A DNA stretch of 64,000 nt from an uncultured Alistipes sp. (GCA_947177225.1 CAMWTS010000001.1:110507-174506), one strand, 5' to 3'. Numbered from the stretch's first letter, positions 27,880 through 36,768 are shown. Notes: generated by a model not told the origin, from the sequence alone. A program made the numbers and translations.

Positions 27880-28524
27880 TTAATGCAGATGCGGTTCATG
27901 CTCATGGCATTCGCAATGTTCGTGATGTTCCCGGTGGCCGTGATGGTGTCCATCATGCGAGTGATGCCGGTAATGGTCGTGCGTATGACTGTCAGGCCCC
28001 GTAGCACCGAACAGACGCCGTATCTCATGCGGAGCCAAATAGGGTATTATCTGATCGCCCGGACGGAATTCGTAGCTGATATTCTCTATATGGTGAGTGC
28101 GCATGACGCTGTCCATGACCTTGCGATCGACAGTCAAAGGCACATACACCGCAGTTCCCTTGACCACCGCCGGCCAATGCTGGTTGCCTATGGCGTGTCC
28201 CAACTCGACGGCTATGTGTATGACGGTTTCGGGATTCTGCTTTGCCAAGCCTCCGAGGTCGATGACCATTACTTCATTGAGGCGTATTCTTACGGCCGCT
28301 ATCCTGCGCTGCTGCGGGTCATACTCTATGATGTCGCCATCAGAGAGTTGCGATCGGCGTTCGAGTGCCACGGCATATTTGTTGTTTCGGTCGCCGACAG
28401 CCACGAAACGACTCTTCTGCGCCGTCCACTGATCGAGTTCCATATACTCCACGTCGCAATCGGCAATGCGCTCCTTCCACTCCGGCGACGAGAGATTTCC
28501 TATGATTCTGGTATATATCTTCAT
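27880..28524 (-). CDS. ureE: urease nickel metallochaperone UreE with histidine-rich tail
   Basis: Dimeric nickel chaperone. 214 aa: an N-terminal peptide-binding domain, a central metal-binding domain containing GHAIGNQHWPAVVKG, and an exceptionally histidine-rich C-terminus (about residues 180-214, with runs such as HDHYRHHSHDGHHHGH) that also contains one C-E-C-H. Such tails store several nickel ions per subunit. It follows a perfect hairpin with a T-tract that separates it from ureC, so its expression is probably lower than that of the structural genes. Confidence 0.96.
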   Translation of the reverse strand: MKIYTRIIGNLSSPEWKERIADCDVEYMELDQWTAQKSRFVAVGDRNNKYAVALERRSQLSDGDIIEYDPQQRRIAAVRIRLNEVMVIDLGGLAKQNPETVIHIAVELGHAIGNQHWPAVVKGTAVYVPLTVDRKVMDSVMRTHHIENISYEFRPGDQIIPYLAPHEIRRLFGATGPDSHTHDHYRHHSHDGHHHGHREHHEHCECHEHEPHLH

Positions 28525-28543
28525 CTTGTTTGTACTACGTATT

Positions 28544-28582
28544 AAAAAAACGTCGGGAGCCCCCGGCCGGGGGCTCCCGACG
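28544..28582 (-). terminator. attenuator-like hairpin between ureC and ureE
   Basis: A perfect 32-nt palindrome (14-bp stem CGTCGGGAGCCCCC with a GGCC centre) follows the ureC stop by 8 nt on the minus strand and runs straight into TTTTTTT. It is a textbook intrinsic terminator, yet sits in the middle of the operon. Partial read-through would set structural:accessory stoichiometry; it could also protect the 3' end of ureABC mRNA. Confidence 0.85.
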
Positions 28583-28590
28583 ATCGCATA

Positions 28591-30309
28591 TCAGCTGAAC
28601 CAGTAAAGCTGGCCGAGCGAAAACTCCTTGGCCGGTTTTACATATGCCCTAACGCCGTCGACCATAACATCGAACGTCTCGGGATTGACATCGATCTGCG
28701 GCATGCCGTTGTTGCGCACCATATTGAACTTGGTGAGCTGACGCGTGCGGCGCACCGGCAGCACCTGACGCTCCAAACCGAGCCGCTCCTTCACACCTGC
28801 CTGGTGTGCGGCATGCGATACGAACGATACGCCGGTCGACTGCAATGCGCGGCCGAACGCGCCGAACATCGGACGATAGTAACATGGCTGAGGAGTCATG
28901 AGCGAAGCATTAGGATCGCCCATATTCGACCAGTTTATGATACCGCCCTTGATAACCATCTTCGGCTTGGCGCCGAAGAACTGCGGCTCCCACAGCACCA
29001 GATCGGCGATCTTGCCCTTTTCGATCGAACCGAGATAGTCGGACACACCGTATGTGATGGCCGGATTGATCGTTATCTTGGCCAAATAGCGCAATACGCG
29101 GAAATTATCGTTGCTGTCGCTGTCTTCTGCAAGTTTGCCGCAAGCGTTCTTCATGAACGATGCCATCTGGAACGTACGCATGAACGATTCGCCTATACGA
29201 CCCATGGCCTGCGAATCCGAAGATACCATCGACAGCACACCGAGGTCGTGCAGCACGTTTTCGGCAGCCTGCGTTTCGGGGCGTACACGGCTCTCGGCAA
29301 ACGCCACGTCCGACGGGATCTTGGGATTGAGATTGTGGCAGACCATTATCATGTCGAACAGCTCGGCCTGCGAGTTGATGCCGAACGGCAGGGTAGGATT
29401 GGTCGACGAGGGCAGAACATACGACATCGACGCCACCTTCAACAGGTCGGGAGCATGACCTCCGCCGGCACCCTCGGTGTGGTAGGTGTGTATGGTTCGA
29501 CCGTCCATGGCCGCTATCGTATCCTCCACATAACCGCCCTCATTGAGCGTATCGGTGTGTATGGCCACCTGCACATCGTAACGGTCGGCCACGCCCAGCG
29601 CCGCACGAATGGCGGCAGGCGTAGAGCCCCAGTCTTCGTGAATCTTCAAACCGCACGCACCGGCCTCGATCTGCTCTTCGAGAGGCTGGTCGAGCGAGCA
29701 GTTGCCCTTGCCCAACAGGCCGACATTGACCGGAATGCCCTCGAACGACTGCAATATGTGTTCGATGTTCCATCTGCCGGAGGTGATAGTGGTGCCGTTA
29801 CTGCCGTCGGTCGGACCTATACCGCCTCCGAAGACAGTTGTTATACCATTGCTCAGACAAGCGTAGGCCTGCTGAGGCGCAATCATATGCACGTGACCGT
29901 CGATACCGGCAGCCGTCAATATCAGATGTTCGCCCGATATGGCATCGGTAGCCGTACTCGTCACCAGATCGGGGTGTACGCCGTGCATCACATTGGGATT
30001 GCCTGCTTTGCCGATACCGGCGATTTTGCCGTCCTTCACTCCGACATCGGCCTTTACCACACCCAGTATTGGATCTATTACCGTAACATTCGTAATCACC
30101 AGATCGAGCGAACCCTCCTTCGAGGTCATCGTATTGGCCAGACCCATACCGTCGCGTATGGTTTTGCCGCCGCCATACACGACCTCGTCGCCATACTCGC
30201 GCAAATCTTTCTCGATCTCCACATAAAGATCGGTATCGCCCAGACGTATCTTGTCGCCGACAGTCGGACCGAACAGGTTATTATATTCCTGACGTGAAAT
30301 TGTTGCCAT
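28591..30309 (-). CDS. ureC: urease subunit alpha (catalytic)
   Basis: Hydrolyses urea to ammonia and carbamate at a dinickel centre in the cytoplasm. 572 aa, full length. Metal and catalytic motifs: IDGHVH (two histidine ligands), GLKIHEDWG with the lysine that becomes carbamylated, [11 protein letters not shown] and [13 protein letters not shown] (further ligands), and the mobile flap [20 protein letters not shown]. In the flap the cysteine and the proton-donating histidine are kept, while the next histidine of many ureases is asparagine here. Six nt after ureB. Confidence 0.98.
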   Translation of the reverse strand: MATISRQEYNNLFGPTVGDKIRLGDTDLYVEIEKDLREYGDEVVYGGGKTIRDGMGLANTMTSKEGSLDLVITNVTVIDPILGVVKADVGVKDGKIAGIGKAGNPNVMHGVHPDLVTSTATDAISGEHLILTAAGIDGHVHMIAPQQAYACLSNGITTVFGGGIGPTDGSNGTTITSGRWNIEHILQSFEGIPVNVGLLGKGNCSLDQPLEEQIEAGACGLKIHEDWGSTPAAIRAALGVADRYDVQVAIHTDTLNEGGYVEDTIAAMDGRTIHTYHTEGAGGGHAPDLLKVASMSYVLPSSTNPTLPFGINSQAELFDMIMVCHNLNPKIPSDVAFAESRVRPETQAAENVLHDLGVLSMVSSDSQAMGRIGESFMRTFQMASFMKNACGKLAEDSDSNDNFRVLRYLAKITINPAITYGVSDYLGSIEKGKIADLVLWEPQFFGAKPKMVIKGGIINWSNMGDPNASLMTPQPCYYRPMFGAFGRALQSTGVSFVSHAAHQAGVKERLGLERQVLPVRRTRQLTKFNMVRNNGMPQIDVNPETFDVMVDGVRAYVKPAKEFSLGQLYWFS

Positions 30310-30315
30310 ATCGCT

Positions 30316-30864
30316 CTATTTTTTAACGTTATCACTTTTCTTTGATGAAGCGGCGGCAGGTGCGGCAGGCTTGCCCGACGACAGCTTCGCACTCTTGAAT
30401 CCAGCCTCGGCCATACGGTGCATGGCGCGTATACGCGCCGGGTAGTAGGCCGGAGCATCTTCATCGCCAGTATATCCCATCACCAGTCCGTTGAAGCCCA
30501 TTATGCGACGTTTGCCGGAGTATGTCACCAGCTCGACATCTTTCTGATCGCCCGGCTCGAAACGAATGGCTGTCGTCGACGGAATATTGAGATGACAGCC
30601 GAATGCCGCTTCGCGGTCGAATTCCAGATAGCGGTTCACTTCGAAGAAATGGAAGTGAGAACCGACCTGTATGGGACGATCGCCCGTATTGCGAACGGTA
30701 ACTTTTACCGTCCGGCGTCCTACGTTGTAATCGATCGGATCGCTTTTCAGCACGACACCGCCGACCACGGTTTTCGTTTGAGGCTTGAATCCAGGCTTAT
30801 TCGGATATAGACTCTTACTCTGAGGCTGCGTTTTGGCAGCCACAGCCTTATTATCTGTTTTCAT
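30316..30864 (-). CDS. ureB: urease subunit beta, with extended termini
   Basis: Structural urease subunit. The core (about residues 30-135) carries the family signature [14 protein letters not shown] and [15 protein letters not shown]. At 182 aa it is longer than the usual bacterial beta chain of roughly 100-130: a lysine/glutamine-rich N-terminal extension of about 30 residues and an alanine/serine/lysine-rich C-terminal tail of about 25 flank the core. Both look disordered. The gene is separate from ureA (93 nt gap), not fused as in Helicobacter. Confidence 0.95.
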   Translation of the reverse strand: MKTDNKAVAAKTQPQSKSLYPNKPGFKPQTKTVVGGVVLKSDPIDYNVGRRTVKVTVRNTGDRPIQVGSHFHFFEVNRYLEFDREAAFGCHLNIPSTTAIRFEPGDQKDVELVTYSGKRRIMGFNGLVMGYTGDEDAPAYYPARIRAMHRMAEAGFKSAKLSSGKPAAPAAASSKKSDNVKK

Positions 30865-30957
30865 TACAATTCGAAATTAAATACATTATTATATGACCGT
30901 CATGGCAATCGCAGTCGCCGGCATCGCCGATCGCGACGATCTGCCAAGACCGTTAAA

Positions 30958-31260
30958 CTATTTGATCGGGTGATGTATGCTGACAAGGCGCGAACCGTCG
31001 GTAAACACCGCCTCGACCTGCAAAAGATCGATCATGTCGGCCACGCCCTCCATAACATCGCTCCTTTTCAATACGCTCGCTGCGCCCTTCATAACCTCCT
31101 CTACGGTCTTGCCCTCGCGAGCACCCTCCAACGCAGTCGAAGTAATATAGGCGACAGCCTCCGGGTAATTGAGCTTCAAACCCTTTTTCATGCGTCTCTC
31201 GGCAATAATGCCCAAAGAAAGCAACATCAATTTGTCGATCTCTCTCGGTGTCAAATGCAT
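30958..31260 (-). CDS. ureA: urease subunit gamma
   Basis: Smallest structural subunit, exactly the typical 100 aa: [17 protein letters not shown] at the start, then [20 protein letters not shown] and the C-terminal [18 protein letters not shown]. First gene of the urease locus. The 181-bp divergent gap to crcB should hold the operon promoter, but no TAnnTTTG box with a good -33 element stands out and no nickel- or nitrogen-responsive site was recognised. Confidence 0.97.
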   Translation of the reverse strand: MHLTPREIDKLMLLSLGIIAERRMKKGLKLNYPEAVAYITSTALEGAREGKTVEEVMKGAASVLKRSDVMEGVADMIDLLQVEAVFTDGSRLVSIHHPIK

Positions 31261-31441
31261 AATATTATCTTATTTTACGGTTAAATTGATTTTTCGCTAT
31301 CAGGAACCGTCGCACACACTGCACGACGATCTCGAATCGTTTCACTCAACGGAACAAAGAATATGCCACACGTCAGTAACATATAGATACATGGCACCAT
31401 ATTTGGACTTTGCCTGCCCGAATCCAAAACAATTTCTATCT

Positions 31442-31813
31442 ATGATTAAAGCAATGTTGATCGCCGGCATGGGCGGATTTATCGGCACATGTCTGCGTTT
31501 TCTTACCGGAAAACTATGCCATGCCATATGTATATCGGCCTTTCCGTGGGGCACATTCACAGTCAACGTTATAGGCAGTTTTCTGATCGGCATATTCTTC
31601 GGTCTGGCCGAGAAGGGCAATCTGATTTCGTCGTCGATGAATCTGTTTCTGATAACCGGATTTTGCGGCGGCTTCACCACATTTTCATCAATGGCCGATG
31701 ATATGTACCTGCTGCTGCAACAGCGTCATTGGGGCTATTTCGGGCTATACGTATCATTGAGCTTCGCACTGGGACTGGTGCTGGTATGGCTCGGACGGTC
31801 GCTTGTAAAATAG
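31442..31813 (+). CDS. crcB: fluoride ion channel CrcB/Fluc
   Basis: Dual-topology four-helix fluoride exporter that works as a homodimer. 123 aa from MIKAMLIAGMGGFIG; the ORF-track start adds about 90 non-homologous residues. Conserved GMGGFIGTCLRF, the pore asparagine in FTVNVIGSFLIG and the phenylalanine-box region GFCGGFTTFSSM are present. Only one copy, as expected for the homodimeric type. No fluoride riboswitch could be found in the upstream 180 nt. Confidence 0.95.
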   Translation: MIKAMLIAGMGGFIGTCLRFLTGKLCHAICISAFPWGTFTVNVIGSFLIGIFFGLAEKGNLISSSMNLFLITGFCGGFTTFSSMADDMYLLLQQRHWGYFGLYVSLSFALGLVLVWLGRSLVK

Positions 31814-31830
31814 CCAATCCTCAAAATAGA

Positions 31831-31862
31831 AACAGCGGCTGCCTTACCGGCAGCCGCTGCTG
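31831..31862. terminator. bidirectional terminator between crcB and the acyl-CoA reductase gene
   Basis: AACAGCGGCTGCC pairs with GGCAGCCGCTGcTGTT over a 5-nt loop. Located between convergent stops. Confidence 0.75.
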
Positions 31863-32846
31863 TTATCTATTTTCGGTCAAAAACGACATCGTGTCCACTC
31901 CGTCGGCATAATCGCTAAGAGCGGGATATTGTGCTCTTCCTGGCGGTACCCGCCGTGGGTGCGGCACGACGTTCGACACGACACACTGCAAATCTTCGTC
32001 GTGTTCGGCAAGCCACTGCTCCACATGCGCCAGATCATCGTAACGGGTATACGACACGCAACTCAGCACAGACGAGAACGCCGGCTGTTCGATGCACAGA
32101 AACGCACCGCAATCGACGAAATCGCGCCGTTGCATCGTCAGCATCGCGCGGGCGGCCACACAGTTTTTATGGCGTTTGCTGCTACCGCTCGTCACAGCGA
32201 GAGCATTAAGCCTGAAATCGCGCGGCACGAACAGCATCGACACATTGCGGCAACCAAGTCCTGAATATGATGTTATGTCCTCTGCGATTCCATGCAACTC
32301 CTCCGCGCTCTCCTCGCCCGACAGAACCGCCACCGAGTGACGGCTGCCTCGCAAAAGCGATTTCACACCGGCGAAATGCGAACGGAAATATCGGTTGGCA
32401 TCGTCACCGCCGGTAGCGATCGCCATGTCGTAGCGTGCATCGGGATCGTATTCGAATATCGGAATCGCCGGCTCTATATCTCGCAGCAAAGCTACTGCAT
32501 AGTCCATCATCACCCGATCCTTGCTCGACGGTTTGATATGACATTCATTACCGCTCGCCACCACGCACAACAGATCGAAAAATCCGACCAAAGGGATATT
32601 GCCGGCCATTATGACCGCCACACGCCGAGGCTGTGTCACGGGAGTATAATCGGCCAGCCATGCCGCCAGCTTGTCGCGATCGAGCATCTCGGTGCGTATG
32701 GCATCGACCGCACGGCACAAATCGCGCTCGGTAAACCAGCCGTTTGCCTCAATGGCCATGGCCATGCAACGCTGCGAATCCGAATCGCGGCCGAATAGTC
32801 GCAATCGCTCGCCCAAGGCGGAGAATATGTCTATTACAGGCATCAT
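31863..32846 (-). CDS. acyl-CoA reductase (LuxC-like)
   Basis: 327 aa. Matches the LuxC-type aldehyde-dehydrogenase-fold reductases seen in Bacteroidota: RRVAVIMAGNIPLVGFFDLL (cofactor-binding region, about 74-93), HIKPSSKD, and EDITSYSGLGCRNVS with the probable catalytic cysteine. It would reduce an acyl-CoA or acyl-enzyme to an aldehyde with NADPH, but the substrate is unknown and there is no luciferase. Starts 3 nt after the upstream exonuclease gene, so co-translated with it. Confidence 0.82.
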   Translation of the reverse strand: MMPVIDIFSALGERLRLFGRDSDSQRCMAMAIEANGWFTERDLCRAVDAIRTEMLDRDKLAAWLADYTPVTQPRRVAVIMAGNIPLVGFFDLLCVVASGNECHIKPSSKDRVMMDYAVALLRDIEPAIPIFEYDPDARYDMAIATGGDDANRYFRSHFAGVKSLLRGSRHSVAVLSGEESAEELHGIAEDITSYSGLGCRNVSMLFVPRDFRLNALAVTSGSSKRHKNCVAARAMLTMQRRDFVDCGAFLCIEQPAFSSVLSCVSYTRYDDLAHVEQWLAEHDEDLQCVVSNVVPHPRRVPPGRAQYPALSDYADGVDTMSFLTENR

Positions 32847-32849
32847 CGG

Positions 32850-33344
32850 CTATAATATTTTCATGGCTATGACGGCACACGCCTCTGCATCGGCCAAGGC
32901 ATGATGGTGATTATCGAGCACATAACCGCACGCCTCGGAGACGGTATGGAGCTGATGGTTGGGCAGCGACCGTCCGAACACCCGACGCGAAGCACGGCAC
33001 GTGCAGTGAAACTCATAGTTGGGATACGGCATTTCGTACAGTTCGTGTACCGCACGCAAACACCCTTCATCGAAAGGAGAGTTGTGCGCCACCAGCGGCA
33101 GACCGCCTATGTAAGGCTGTATCTCACGCCACACCTGCGGAAAATCGGGAGCGGAATCGGTGTCGCGGCACGTCATGCCGTGCACGGCCGTACAAAACGA
33201 AGAGTAATAGTTTGGGGCGGGGCGTATAAGCCGATAGATCGAATCGACGATGCGACCGTCGCGCACGACGACTATACCCACCGAGCATACACTCGATCGT
33301 TTGCCATTGGCCGTTTCAAAATCTATCGCTGCAAAATCACGCAT
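32850..33344 (-). CDS. DEDDh 3'-5' exonuclease (DnaQ-like)
   Basis: 164 aa single-domain exonuclease of the Pol III epsilon type. The acidic motifs are in order: Exo I DFETANG (residue 8), Exo II AHNSPFDEG (about 87) and Exo III HHALADAEAC (about 148). It lacks polymerase-binding or BRCT extensions, so it is more likely a stand-alone repair or RNA-trimming nuclease than the replicative proofreader. A TATCTTTA box lies about 20 nt upstream. Confidence 0.9.
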   Translation of the reverse strand: MRDFAAIDFETANGKRSSVCSVGIVVVRDGRIVDSIYRLIRPAPNYYSSFCTAVHGMTCRDTDSAPDFPQVWREIQPYIGGLPLVAHNSPFDEGCLRAVHELYEMPYPNYEFHCTCRASRRVFGRSLPNHQLHTVSEACGYVLDNHHHALADAEACAVIAMKIL

Positions 33345-33380
33345 ACTTCACCCGCTAAAATCGAGGTGTAAAGATACTAA

Positions 33381-33418
33381 AATATCGGGAGCGGACAACA
33401 AATCCGCTCCCGATATTT
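33381..33418 (-). terminator. terminator of the TonB receptor/lipoprotein operon
   Basis: AATATCGGGAGCGGA pairs with TCCGCTCCCGATATT over 7 nt. On the minus strand it follows the calycin-like lipoprotein gene and is trailed by T-A-G, so termination may depend mainly on the stable stem. Confidence 0.75.
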
Positions 33419-33437
33419 TTCGTCCGTTGCCGGAGAA

Positions 33438-33920
33438 TCACTCCGCATCGTAGTCATACATGGCAGTACCCGTATATGTCAACGGGTATTTGCCGCACGT
33501 CATCGACAATGTCATGCGTCCGTTCTCTATCTTGCCGCGCAGGCCTGTAATGGTATAAGCGGGGAACTCACCGCCCATGGCCAAAGGCACTATGCCTTCG
33601 CCCTCAATCTCGATGGCTCCGCCCTCATACGAGAAGTCGACACCGGGAATGGTCATATCCAGCTTTACGGGCATGGCCTCGGCGAACTGCACGCGATACA
33701 TGTATATGTCCATCGTAAGCGGCACGTCATCGATGTTCATCTCGTATCTCAGCTCTACGTCCTGCTGACGGAAAAAAGTACCGTCGGTCTGGTCTACCGA
33801 CAACTCTCCCGAAAAAGTATTGTCGACCGGTATAAGTATGTAGTCGTTATCCGATTTGTCGCAAGCGACAGCCAAAGATATCGCACAAGCGACACACATC
33901 ATCATTTTAATCAACTTCAT
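33438..33920 (-). CDS. calycin-like domain lipoprotein
   Basis: 160 aa from MKLIKMMMCVACAISLAVAC, a lipoprotein signal with cysteine as first mature residue. The mature part is short antiparallel strands (FSGELSVDQTDGTF, AMGGEFPAYTITGLRG, PLTYTGTAMYDYD) like the calycin/lipocalin-type proteins of Bacteroides. It begins 13 nt after a TonB-dependent receptor stop, so it probably sits at the cell surface or inner leaflet as that receptor's partner and may bind the same ligand. Confidence 0.72.
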   Translation of the reverse strand: MKLIKMMMCVACAISLAVACDKSDNDYILIPVDNTFSGELSVDQTDGTFFRQQDVELRYEMNIDDVPLTMDIYMYRVQFAEAMPVKLDMTIPGVDFSYEGGAIEIEGEGIVPLAMGGEFPAYTITGLRGKIENGRMTLSMTCGKYPLTYTGTAMYDYDAE

Positions 33921-33933
33921 AGAAATAATCAAT

Positions 33934-36174
33934 TTATATGTTTACACTCAATTTGACTCCGAAGCTGGCGGGACGTCCCTTGCTGAAAAACGACCGCGAC
34001 ACCGACTTGAAATAGAACGTATCGTAATCGGCATCGGTCAGATTGCGCCCCCATACCGACAGAGAAAAGCCGCCCTTATTCAGTTCGACATATGCCGACA
34101 GCAACGAATAGAAAGGTTGCCACAGGGTATTCTCCTCGTTCCAATAGATGCGTCCCACGCCCCGCAGTTGCGCACCCACGACTATACGGTCCAGCATGCG
34201 GCAGCCGAGATTCCATACATAGGTCGCGCCAACGGCCAACGTATTTCCGGGGGCATAAGGAAGTATGTTGCCATCGTAGGAATTCAAACCGTCGTCGTAC
34301 TCGGTAAAGCGGGCGCATGTATAACCGTAATCTGCCGTCAGCGACAAATCTCCGACCCGATACTCGGCCGACAACTCGGCACCCATACTGCGCGCACGGC
34401 CGGCATTCGACATCATACGTCCGGTATTGTTGCCGTCGGGCAGTACCGTCACCTGCTGATTGCGGCACTCGATCAAAAAAGCAGCCGCATCGACGCGCCA
34501 GTGCTCGCCCAGACGCAGATGCGCACCCAGTTCGAAGTTCCAACTCGTTTCGGGCTTATATCTCGTAGCCGTCGCCGAGTCGTAGCTCGCATCGCCCACA
34601 CCGGGAAGATATACGCCCAGATCGCCCATCATATCGTTCATCATTCTCACCTGCAATATGTCGGAGAATATCTGGGTATTGAATCCGCCGGCCTTGTATC
34701 CTCGCGTGACAGTGGCATACAGATCGCCGCAACGCATCGAATATCGTGCCGAGAGCTTTGGCAGCACCTCGAAAAAAGACTGAGTCTCACGCCCTGCGAA
34801 ACGAGTGTGCAGAGTCTTGAAATCGGTCATGGTCATATCGAACATGTAGCGTATGTCGCTGTGGGAATCGTATCGCATGGCGGTGTATTCGCAGTCGAAT
34901 CTTATGCCGGCCGTAAGCGTCCACCGTCCCAGCGAGACATTGGATTCGTGATACAGCGCCGCACCGTATACCGGTATGCGGAAATCGCTTGCAATAAGAA
35001 AGTCGTCGCCGGCGATAGAGATGGAGTAGTCGGGAAACTGGGTGTGTATGCCGGCATTTGCATTTGCAAGGATCAGATCCTCTATGCCGTCGCGCTTGAA
35101 TGTAACGGGCGACGACATGTCCAGCCACTTGCCGAACAGAAACACGCCCGACAGCCATTGCCAACGCGATTTTTCGTCGGCATTGCGCAGGACTATATCC
35201 TGCGTAAAGACATGCTCTCTCTGGCTCTGCACCAGGGTGAAGAACGAACGCGGTGTGAAGTCCTGATCCAAAGTCATGCGATCGTCGAGATACTGATAGC
35301 TCGTCACACTCGACAGATTCACCCTCTCTCCGCGATGTTTCACCACCACACCCTCACAGATATTCATTCGTCGATAACCGCACGGATCGTTATAGTCGAT
35401 AGGGGAGTATGCACCCGTCGCATCGTCATACAGACGATAGGCATAGCCGCCCTCGTCGGTAAAGCCCACAGACAGCGTATTGTCGATGCTCCAACCGGTG
35501 ACGGGCAGCCACTGCAAACGAACTCGTACACCGCCGTTATCGCCCCAGTCACACTTTTCGCCGTCGTACCGGTTGGTGAAAAAGCCGTCGCTATGAGAGT
35601 ACGATGCCGCAACCGAATAGCCGAACCGCTCGCCCGCCGAACCGTAATATGCCGCACGGGCTGCATATGAGGTGGCCGACGAGTACTCCATCGACAAACG
35701 CGCACCCTGCCACATAAGCGGCGACAGGGTGGATATGTTCATCACGCCTCCGCTTGTATTGCGGCCGTAGAGCGTACCCTGAGGACCGCGCAGCAGATCG
35801 ATCTTGCGTATGTCGTAGAAGTCGAAGTCATAAGCGTTTTTGTTCATCAACGGCACATCATCGACATTTACACCCACCACCGGCTGATCGATGCGCGAAC
35901 CGAATCCGCGCACATAGATCGATGAAGTCATCTTGGAACCGTAGGAGGGTTGATAAAAATTGGGAGCCACAGCCGATATATCCTTAATCGACTCAACGCC
36001 CTCGCGCATCAGACGATACATGCCCAGCTCAGTCGACGAGACGGGCTGTCGCCGAAGATCGTCGCGGTGTTTCAACGATGCAGTCACCTCCACCTGTTCT
36101 ATGTGATAGAGGGTATCGGCCTGCTCGGCAGGCTCGCTCGCCATGAGCGACAATGCAGCCAAAAGAGTTTTCAC
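33934..36174 (-). CDS. TonB-dependent outer-membrane receptor
   Basis: About 746 aa from a GTG (VKTLLAALSLMASEP, a short signal peptide); the ORF-track ATG lies upstream of the promoter box. Plug domain about residues 45-160 (SIYVRGFGSRIDQPVVGVNV, LLRGPQGTLYGRNTSGGVMN) and a 22-strand barrel ending SFGVKLSVNI. No SusC-type carboxypeptidase-regulatory N-domain and no SusD partner, so a siderophore, cobalamin or small-molecule receptor is more likely than a glycan one. TACTTTTG lies only 4 nt before the GTG. Confidence 0.88.
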   Translation of the reverse strand: MKTLLAALSLMASEPAEQADTLYHIEQVEVTASLKHRDDLRRQPVSSTELGMYRLMREGVESIKDISAVAPNFYQPSYGSKMTSSIYVRGFGSRIDQPVVGVNVDDVPLMNKNAYDFDFYDIRKIDLLRGPQGTLYGRNTSGGVMNISTLSPLMWQGARLSMEYSSATSYAARAAYYGSAGERFGYSVAASYSHSDGFFTNRYDGEKCDWGDNGGVRVRLQWLPVTGWSIDNTLSVGFTDEGGYAYRLYDDATGAYSPIDYNDPCGYRRMNICEGVVVKHRGERVNLSSVTSYQYLDDRMTLDQDFTPRSFFTLVQSQREHVFTQDIVLRNADEKSRWQWLSGVFLFGKWLDMSSPVTFKRDGIEDLILANANAGIHTQFPDYSISIAGDDFLIASDFRIPVYGAALYHESNVSLGRWTLTAGIRFDCEYTAMRYDSHSDIRYMFDMTMTDFKTLHTRFAGRETQSFFEVLPKLSARYSMRCGDLYATVTRGYKAGGFNTQIFSDILQVRMMNDMMGDLGVYLPGVGDASYDSATATRYKPETSWNFELGAHLRLGEHWRVDAAAFLIECRNQQVTVLPDGNNTGRMMSNAGRARSMGAELSAEYRVGDLSLTADYGYTCARFTEYDDGLNSYDGNILPYAPGNTLAVGATYVWNLGCRMLDRIVVGAQLRGVGRIYWNEENTLWQPFYSLLSAYVELNKGGFSLSVWGRNLTDADYDTFYFKSVSRSFFSKGRPASFGVKLSVNI

Positions 36175-36275
36175 GCAGCAAAAGTAGGGTATTTGCCACA
36201 ACCGATCAGCCCTCATTTGTAATAGTTTTACGCGATGCGCATGCGCATCTTCGGCCACACGCTGCCATATAAACG

Positions 36276-36306
36276 ATCGAAGTCGACATTATATGCCGAC
36301 TTCGAT
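36276..36306 (-). terminator. hairpin after the 63-aa protein gene
   Basis: ATCGAAGTCG pairs perfectly with CGACTTCGAT across 11 nt. Weak T-tract on the minus strand (CGTTTAT). Probably ends the small gene upstream. Confidence 0.45.
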
Positions 36307-36336
36307 GCCTGATCCTAATCGATAAATCGCAGTCGA

Positions 36337-36528
36337 TTATCGATTGCCCGACTTCTTGGTGTACTGATTGTGTCCCTCAGGATTGTTATTGTGCGATGCA
36401 CGCGATGACGACGAAGTGCCTGCCGTGGTGCTGCGGCTCGTTTTTGCCGTAGCACGCGACGAACCGGTCGTGCGCGACGACTTGTTGGTCTGCGAACGAC
36501 TCGTAGTCTTGTTGGTAGAATCTTTCAT
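36337..36528 (-). CDS. 63-aa Ser/Thr/Arg/Lys-rich protein with NPEGHNQYT motif
   Basis: Starts MKDSTNKTTSRSQTNKSS and is almost wholly low complexity (serine, threonine, arginine, lysine), then ends in NNPEGHNQYTKKSGNR. A proline-glutamate-glycine-h-asparagine-glutamine-tyrosine-threonine tail of this kind recurs in small Bacteroidota proteins, to my recollection, without a known function. Very basic, so nucleic-acid binding is possible. AT-rich sequence precedes the ATG, but no clear -7 box. The overlapping ORF at 36386-36697 has no such features and is rejected. Confidence 0.6.
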   Translation of the reverse strand: MKDSTNKTTSRSQTNKSSRTTGSSRATAKTSRSTTAGTSSSSRASHNNNPEGHNQYTKKSGNR

Positions 36529-36768
36529 AATTCAAAAAAAGGTTTAAATTTAACAAATCGGCCGCTGTAACAACGGTTGCCCATATTAACGCAAATAGCA
36601 TACAAATCCGGGCACGATTCACTCGTATACGCCCCCATGCGACTCTTTCGGCTCTGAAATTCGGGCAGTTTGGCAGCAATTTTTTTTCACGGTTCACAAT
36701 CGGCTTATCATCGTTTCGTTCGGTACAGGCTTTGCTGATCCCGCAATGAAATACAATCGAACAATATT

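Noticed and set aside
28804-30297. 497-aa plus-strand ORF opposite ureC
   Set aside because: It is the antisense shadow of a highly conserved gene; its composition (Arg, His, Ile-rich) and lack of any family motif fit a mirror frame.
31261-31441. Fluoride riboswitch before crcB
   Set aside because: I looked for the GGNGATG...GCCTTTAACCGCC-type aptamer in the upstream gap and found nothing similar.
33856-35670. 604-aa plus-strand ORF opposite the TonB receptor
   Set aside because: Shadow frame; the receptor on the minus strand has plug and barrel motifs.
36386-36697. 103-aa minus-strand ORF overlapping the 63-aa protein gene
   Set aside because: Different frame, no signal or motif; the 63-aa frame has a better start context and a recognisable tail.
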